From Staphylospora marina (GTDB lineage Bacteria; Bacillota; Bacilli; Thermoactinomycetales; Thermoactinomycetaceae): DNA of 64,000 nt. The first letter of the stretch is position 1, and every line of letters starts with the position of its first letter. The stretch covers positions 2,330,182-2,394,181 of the forward strand of contig NZ_CP034118.1 of NCBI RefSeq assembly GCF_003856495.1, read 5' to 3'. The notes below the pieces were generated by a model. The model searched no databases and was not told where the DNA came from. It worked only from the letters and a program-made list of their open reading frames with translations. Below are positions 59,070-64,000 of the stretch, piece after piece. Both the position numbers and the translations under genes were made by a program.

Positions 59070-60401
59070 TTACCCGACGTGTTCTTGGGTTTGCAGAGAC
59101 TTCTCCCAGACTTCTTGTTTCGCCGCGTCCACTGTGAAGCGTCCGTAGCCGACGGCGGTTTTGGCGCCGGCACCGGACCATTCGAGGGCTTGTTGGAGCC
59201 ATCCGTGAACACGGTAGAGGTCGCGCAGGTCTTGCTCTCTCCGGCTTCGGGGCAGGAGGGCGAAAACGAACGGCTGGTCCCTGGCCACGACGAGAAACGG
59301 CGTGACGTTCGGGGAGGACCAGTCATGGGGCGGAGATTTCTTCTTGTCTTTTGCGCTGTAATAGCCCAGATGATGAACGGAGATGACGTCCATTTCCAGC
59401 GTGGGCGGTTGGGCGGGCAGGGCGTCCAGGAAGAGGACGCTGCCGGAGTGCGGGTGTCCCCGCGTTTCCCGGGTGTCGGGACCGAAGATGCGGTTGATGT
59501 CCCGGGGATCGGCCTGAATCCACTCGCTGGCCCATGCGCGGACGAGCCCCTTGATGGACGATCCGATCAGGTACGGGACGCCCAGGGTGTGGTGCCAGGT
59601 GAAGCCGTTCTCGGTGGGATGGGATCTCCCCAGTCCGGTGGCGAAGCGGCTGGCGGTTTTGGTGTACAGCAGCAATCCCCCGTTGGCCCGCACGATGTCT
59701 TCCGTTCGTTCCAAGGCTTCCCGAAGCAGATCGGCATTTCCGACGGTACCGGTGACGGAGCGGATCCAGTCCATTTTTCGGCGACTCAGGTACCAACGGT
59801 CGGATCCGGGATCATACATCCATTCGTTGCAAAACTTTTCGTACCACAGACCGGTGTTTCCGGCGGAGGGCCTTTTTTTCGGCAAATGTATCCGGTCGTC
59901 GGTCGGCTTGTACAGGGGAAGCTTCCGGATCAATCCCGTTTGCACCTTGGTGGAGGCGACCCGAAAGCGGTGGTCCGCATGCAGGTTCCGGTCTTTCAGG
60001 ATGGCTTCGGCGAATCGCTTGTGCCAGAACAGCCAGTTCATCGCTTCGGTCATGGCCCGGCGGTAACGGTCGGGGCCATGGTCCATCACGGCTTGGAGCA
60101 GGTCGGTGGCGCCGGGATACGGAGCCAGCGGATGGTTCCGGCAGAGCCAACCGGACAAGTTTTTCCACAGCCAGGCACGGGGCTCTTTCTGGTCTGTCTC
60201 GCCGGGCCGGTACGATGAGCGCAAGGCCGCAAGCGCCTGTCCCAAACCGTTGATCATGATGGTGAGCGGCAGGCGGGCGACAAAGCTGGCATAGTCGTCC
60301 CGTTCTCTGCTCAGCTCTTCTTGCTCACATCTTTTTTCCACTTCCTGCACGGTCTCCCAAGCATGACGGATCCGTTCCTGCAAGGATGCAGGTTGGTTCA
60401 T
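59070..60401 (-). CDS. Cmr5-Cmr6 fusion protein (type III-B CRISPR)
   Basis: 443 residues in one uninterrupted frame from ATG 60401 (ATGA overlap with cmr4). Residues about 1-135 match Cmr5, the small helical subunit (YASFVARLPLTIMINGLGQALAAL). Residues about 150-443 match Cmr6, a Cas7-like backbone end subunit (FRVASTKVQTGLI, PYLIGSSIKGLVRAWAS, GAGAKTAVGYGRF). These are normally two proteins. In the Cmr effector, Cmr5 lines the inner filament and Cmr6 caps its end. Last gene of the operon. Confidence 0.85.
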   Translation of the reverse strand: MNQPASLQERIRHAWETVQEVEKRCEQEELSRERDDYASFVARLPLTIMINGLGQALAALRSSYRPGETDQKEPRAWLWKNLSGWLCRNHPLAPYPGATDLLQAVMDHGPDRYRRAMTEAMNWLFWHKRFAEAILKDRNLHADHRFRVASTKVQTGLIRKLPLYKPTDDRIHLPKKRPSAGNTGLWYEKFCNEWMYDPGSDRWYLSRRKMDWIRSVTGTVGNADLLREALERTEDIVRANGGLLLYTKTASRFATGLGRSHPTENGFTWHHTLGVPYLIGSSIKGLVRAWASEWIQADPRDINRIFGPDTRETRGHPHSGSVLFLDALPAQPPTLEMDVISVHHLGYYSAKDKKKSPPHDWSSPNVTPFLVVARDQPFVFALLPRSRREQDLRDLYRVHGWLQQALEWSGAGAKTAVGYGRFTVDAAKQEVWEKSLQTQEHVG

Positions 60402-61243
60402 GCCGCATCCCAACCTTTCGGAAGACTGGCGGACATCCATCCTTGGCCGGTGGTTTCGTTGCCGCCGATCTGCACGTACGGATTGCGGGCCAGTTCCTCT
60501 GTCAGCTTTTTCAGCGAGTCCTCCCGGCCCGGTCGGGGGATGAGCAGGGAGTACATGAGGGTGTCGGGCGGAATGGTTTCCTCGTTCCACACGTTGCGGC
60601 TGGTTTTGGTCTCCAGATCCAGCTGGTTTTTGGTGACGATCGGAAGTGAGAAACGGGCAAAATGGCTGAATTCATCGTTGTTCAGCAGGACCAGCTGCCC
60701 GGGAAGGCGTTTCCGGACGGAGTCGTGCCGGATGAGCGGAGCGATGCAGCCGATGATTTCCCGGATCAGGGGCTCATCCTGCTCAGGAATGTAAGTGAAT
60801 TCTTCCAAGAAGACCGCTTCCGACTCGGGCCGGGCGGTGATCGCCTGTTCCCGGGGAATGTCGACCTCCGGGATGCGCAACGAAACGCCGGTCAGGGACA
60901 GGTCCCGCTGCAGCCGCTCCAGGGCGTACGGACAGGTGACCCAGCGGTAGTGACCGGACAGGGAACGGACGGGCAGGAGCAGCAGACGGGCGTCCGTGAT
61001 CCCGACACCTCCCGCTTCTTCTTTTGTGCCGAAAATTTGATCGATCCAGGCGGGCGGGTTCTTGACATCCCCGTGCTCCAGCACCAGTTTTTCCCGCAGG
61101 GCGCCTTTCAGGGCAGACCCGGGGATCAGGGGATATTCGGTGACCGCTTCCCGGATGACGGGCAGGTCCAGGAGACCGTCCTGCCGGCCCGATCCGGGAT
61201 GAACCGCCGTTTCAGCCAAGAGTCCCATCACGGTGGCTTGCAT
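60398..61243 (-). CDS. cmr4: Cmr4 backbone subunit (type III-B CRISPR)
   Basis: 281 residues from ATG 61243 (AGGAGG nine bases upstream). RAMP fold: VMGLLAETAVHPGSGRQDG, PLIPGSALKGALREKL, and a glycine-rich C-terminal GGNETTGQGWM. Cmr4 forms the crRNA filament and carries the target-RNA cleavage Asp; an Asp occurs near the expected place (GRQDGLLDL) but I cannot confirm it. Overlaps cmr3 by 32 nt. Confidence 0.92.
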   Translation of the reverse strand: MQATVMGLLAETAVHPGSGRQDGLLDLPVIREAVTEYPLIPGSALKGALREKLVLEHGDVKNPPAWIDQIFGTKEEAGGVGITDARLLLLPVRSLSGHYRWVTCPYALERLQRDLSLTGVSLRIPEVDIPREQAITARPESEAVFLEEFTYIPEQDEPLIREIIGCIAPLIRHDSVRKRLPGQLVLLNNDEFSHFARFSLPIVTKNQLDLETKTSRNVWNEETIPPDTLMYSLLIPRPGREDSLKKLTEELARNPYVQIGGNETTGQGWMSASLPKGWDAA

Positions 61244-62390
61244 CGGCTTCAACCTCCTCTTTCCATTGTCCGATCGCCATTTGTCCCAAGCCGTATGCCG
61301 TCATGCGGCCGATCCGGGAGCCGTGCAACGCGAGAATGTCCGCTTTTCGATCCGCGTCCGCTTCGAAAAACCAGGCGCTGCCTGCCGGAATCAGGGGAAG
61401 TTGCGGACGGGAGCCTCCCCGGCGGAGATCCCAGCCGCTCATGAACACCGGTTTTCCGATGATGGCACAGACCAGCTTACCCGGAGCGCCGGAAAAACCT
61501 TCCCGGATCAAGGCGCCGTCCGGATCCGGAAGACAGTGGGTGAGCAGCAGCATCACATAACGGATTCGCCCGTCGGGATCCGGAGTGAGCTGCGGCGCCG
61601 GCGGCAGGGGATCGGGAGCGGACGGATCGACCGTGACGCGGGCAAACCGGCCTTCTCCGCCGAGCGGCAGCGCCAGCAACCGTTCGCGATCCGGAGTGTC
61701 CGGAATCCCGTCCACCCCCAGCCGGATGTGCAGCCCGTGCACGGTGCGGATGTGCGGAACGGTGAACAGGTGGCCTTTCTCCACCCGTTGCGTCCGCAGA
61801 TCGCGTTGGATGCCGGCGCGGGGCTCTTTGCGCCACAGTTCTCCTTCCTCAAACAGCTCGCCTTCGGGGGCGGGCGTATCCCCGCGCAGCACCCGCTCAA
61901 GTCCGCTGCGTGTGACCCATGTGTGTTCCAGCGCGTGCCCTTCCACGCGTTCTTTCAGGACCGGCAGCCGGAGCCCGTATCCCAGATCGCAATCCACCGG
62001 TGTTCCCGGCACCAAACGGGTGACGCGGAACCGGCCGTCCCGCCGTTTTTGTCCGTACAGGAACAGCGGTGCGGGAAAGAGCGTCTCACCCTTCCATTCG
62101 AGAAAGGGGCCGGTGAGGCGAAGGGAACCGGTGTGATCCCAGCCGGCGGGAATGTCCGGATGAGCGGACGGATCGGAGGGTCCGCCCAGCCATTCCGGCC
62201 AGCTGTCGGGTCGTTCCGGGTCCCAGCCTGCTTCCCGGGCCAGTGCGAAACGAACGGCCCCGAGCAGCGAGGAGGCGAACGGGGGAAAATGCGTGTCCGG
62301 TGCCAGACCCCCGCTTTCCCCGGCGCTGAAGCGGGCGGGATCGCGGAAAAAGAGAGTGTCCAGTGGATCCCAGGACCACCATGTCGTCAT
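61212..62390 (-). CDS. cmr3: Cmr3 (Cas5-like) subunit (type III-B CRISPR)
   Basis: 392 residues; ATGA overlap with cas10. Signatures: FFRDPARFSAGESGG at the start, PPFASSLLGAVRFAL, and a C-terminal GRMTAYGLGQMAIGQW. Cmr3 binds the 5' end of crRNA next to Cas10. Extra length is in the middle of the protein. Confidence 0.92.
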   Translation of the reverse strand: MTTWWSWDPLDTLFFRDPARFSAGESGGLAPDTHFPPFASSLLGAVRFALAREAGWDPERPDSWPEWLGGPSDPSAHPDIPAGWDHTGSLRLTGPFLEWKGETLFPAPLFLYGQKRRDGRFRVTRLVPGTPVDCDLGYGLRLPVLKERVEGHALEHTWVTRSGLERVLRGDTPAPEGELFEEGELWRKEPRAGIQRDLRTQRVEKGHLFTVPHIRTVHGLHIRLGVDGIPDTPDRERLLALPLGGEGRFARVTVDPSAPDPLPPAPQLTPDPDGRIRYVMLLLTHCLPDPDGALIREGFSGAPGKLVCAIIGKPVFMSGWDLRRGGSRPQLPLIPAGSAWFFEADADRKADILALHGSRIGRMTAYGLGQMAIGQWKEEVEADASHRDGTLG

Positions 62391-64000
62391 GAGGTTTTCA
62401 CTCCTTTTGCCGGACGGAAAAACCGGATGAGTTGGGCGGCGCTGTCATCCAGCGGTCCTTCGGCCAACCGGACCCGGTCATCTTCCCGCCAGGAGCGGAA
62501 GCTGACGCGGAACAAATCTTCCAGCAGTTCTTCCGTTTGCGGGTTCCGCTGGCCGGTGATGCGATAATGATCTTCACGGATGAGCCGCTTCAGCATGTAG
62601 CGGTGCTGATCGTCGTCGTCGAGAAACTGCGGAAACCGTTTGTACGCGGTTTGCAGTTTGTCCAGAAACCGGTTGGACAACAGACGGTCCGGTGCGTTCA
62701 GCAGGCGGATCAGGCTGTCCACGGCCGACGGTTGTCCGTCCGTTCCTTCCCAGGGAGCCGACCAGATCAGTTCCGCTCCCGTCCGTTTCCAGATCCCGAT
62801 GGCCAGACTGTCTCTTCCCGTGGTTTCCTTCGCCTGAACATCCAGCATGTCACGGGTGAACTCCAGCACGCTTTGCAGCGGGGACGAGCAGTAACCGAAC
62901 ACGACGGCGGTGGAGCAGGTGGCCTTGATCCGGTCGCCGGCCGTTTCCCGGAAAGCGTTCATGTAGTCCTCCCGCAGCAAGCGTGCCGCCCGGAGGGCTT
63001 GATCCATGGGGAAGATGGCCATGACGTCATCGCCGCCGGCGTAAATGACGATCCCTTGGTGACCATTGATGGTCGTGAGGATGCGTTCGGAGAATTCGTT
63101 CAGCGCCTGGCTGATCAACCGGCCGTTTTCCGGACTGGCCTGCAGATGCCGTCCCAACCGGTCGCCATCCATCATGAGGAGGGCGTAGTAAGGAATCGGA
63201 TCTTCGCCGACCGCCTTTCTGAGGCGCTCATAGGCATCCCGGAGCGAAGCGCCGTCCATGGACGAATCATCCCATACCCGCTGAAGCAGGTGAGGGATCA
63301 CCCAGCTTCCGTCCAGTTTGTAAAATTTCTCGATTCTTGGATCCGGTTTTTTCCCGTCCGGTGAAAGGATGTGGGAAGGAGGAGTGATCAGGACATCGTC
63401 CGGAACGGTGCGGGCATACTCCCTCACGGCGTGCGAGGCTTTTATCTTCGCCTTTTCCATCCACGACAGCGCCGCCATGTAGTTGAAGGAGGGAATGCCC
63501 ACCGCCTCGGAGGGAAACTTCCAACCGATCGCTTCCTCGGCCACGTAGGGAAGCAGCCGTTTGATCAGGGCGATGGCCGAGAGTCGTTCGTCATCCGCCA
63601 GATCATTGGACCTGAGGCTGTCGTCAATCATCTTCCAGAATGCACGGTCGTTGCAGCCGGACACCTCTTCCAACCGATTCATCACCGTGCATTTCTCTCC
63701 GCCTTCCACCGGTGGCAGATGATGGCGCCAGTTTTTTCGGCGATCGATGGCGTTGTCCGCTTCATCCACCACCCAGAAAGTCTCCCAGTACCCGTTCACC
63801 TGCCGCTTCCAGATCGCCTGTGTTCGCTCGTCGTCCCAGCGTCTGAGGTTTTCCGGGTCTGACTGCTTTTTCTGAATCTCGTTCCGAATGTACCTGTTCA
63901 CCGCGTCGGCGATTCGCTTCCACGCCGCGTCCACTGCCTCGCAACATCCGCGGGGATCGAAGTCTTTCGGCACTTCTGCCTTGAACCGGTTGGGCAACGT
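62387..64000 (-). CDS. cmr2: Cas10/Cmr2 (type III-B CRISPR), N-terminus outside the window
   Basis: The 537 C-terminal residues are visible; the frame is open at the right edge (the NRF motif of Cmr2 begins at once, so roughly the first third is missing). It holds the Palm/cyclase GGDD motif (YAGGDDVMAIF) with the first-metal DGDRLGRHL, so cyclic-oligoadenylate synthesis is likely. Whether the HD nuclease is present cannot be seen. Reads leftward as the start of the visible cmr operon; cmr1 may lie beyond the edge. Confidence 0.93.
   Translation of the reverse strand, partial: TLPNRFKAEVPKDFDPRGCCEAVDAAWKRIADAVNRYIRNEIQKKQSDPENLRRWDDERTQAIWKRQVNGYWETFWVVDEADNAIDRRKNWRHHLPPVEGGEKCTVMNRLEEVSGCNDRAFWKMIDDSLRSNDLADDERLSAIALIKRLLPYVAEEAIGWKFPSEAVGIPSFNYMAALSWMEKAKIKASHAVREYARTVPDDVLITPPSHILSPDGKKPDPRIEKFYKLDGSWVIPHLLQRVWDDSSMDGASLRDAYERLRKAVGEDPIPYYALLMMDGDRLGRHLQASPENGRLISQALNEFSERILTTINGHQGIVIYAGGDDVMAIFPMDQALRAARLLREDYMNAFRETAGDRIKATCSTAVVFGYCSSPLQSVLEFTRDMLDVQAKETTGRDSLAIGIWKRTGAELIWSAPWEGTDGQPSAVDSLIRLLNAPDRLLSNRFLDKLQTAYKRFPQFLDDDDQHRYMLKRLIREDHYRITGQRNPQTEELLEDLFRVSFRSWREDDRVRLAEGPLDDSAAQLIRFFRPAKGVKTS

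Overview
The window comes from a spore-forming, high-GC member of the Bacillales. Evidence for this includes Spo0M and YfhH homologues, a proline-rich coat-like protein behind a sigma-K-like promoter, a bacillithiol-transferase (YfiT/BstA) homologue, Bacillus-type AGGAGG ribosome sites with many TTG/GTG starts, an S-box riboswitch on metH and a LevR-type regulator. The GC content and the gene set (Cmr CRISPR, WYL regulators, many DinB-fold proteins) would fit the Thermoactinomycetaceae. That placement is an inference; no rRNA is present.

Layout. 1-9.6 kb holds a secreted protein cut by the left edge, a cell-wall-binding glycosidase-like protein, Spo0M, a BioC-like methyltransferase, an orphan MazF/PemK-like protein, a ribbon-helix-helix protein with a serine tract and an M32 carboxypeptidase. 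9.9-15 kb holds a LevR-type sigma-54 activator that faces a sigma-54 promoter and an operon for EIIB, an EIIA-HPr fusion and EI. This is a complete soluble PTS relay with no permease. 15-22 kb is mixed housekeeping: speD with a structured leader, DinB, an L,D-transpeptidase, an alkaline-phosphatase-fold enzyme, yfhH, ispH, a coat-like protein and several very small genes. 22-27.6 kb is an S-box-controlled metH-yitJ methionine/folate operon. 27.7-30.2 kb holds an XRE-TPR regulator and an AT-rich, gene-poor stretch.

30.3-34.3 kb is a probable defence cassette: a WYL regulator, a PLD-nuclease/SF2-helicase fusion and a translationally coupled MazG-like pyrophosphohydrolase. 35-38.7 kb is a tightly coupled operon of a Ycf46-like AAA ATPase, a Ycf35-like protein (DUF1257), a DUF2997 protein, a radical-SAM enzyme and a membrane HhH protein. 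Its function is not known. 39.5-44.3 kb is a ribose operon (rbsK-A-C-B). 44.6-46 kb carries a decayed ugd fragment, a Cys-rich membrane protein and a one-domain RibD-like deaminase.

46-57.9 kb is a long leftward exopolysaccharide operon: LCP ligase, galU, priming sugar transferase, Wzx, Wzy, two GT4 enzymes, WecG/TagA, UDP-xylose synthase, ugd and a creatininase-family amidohydrolase. A scar of a second wzy copy lies inside it. 58.1-64 kb holds tRNA-Ala(GGC), then a minimal two-repeat CRISPR unit with its own promoter and terminator, then a type III-B Cmr operon read leftward (cas10, cmr3, cmr4 and a cmr5-cmr6 fusion) that continues past the right edge. A 65-bp hairpin element occurs twice, once in front of the terminator of each of these two transcripts.
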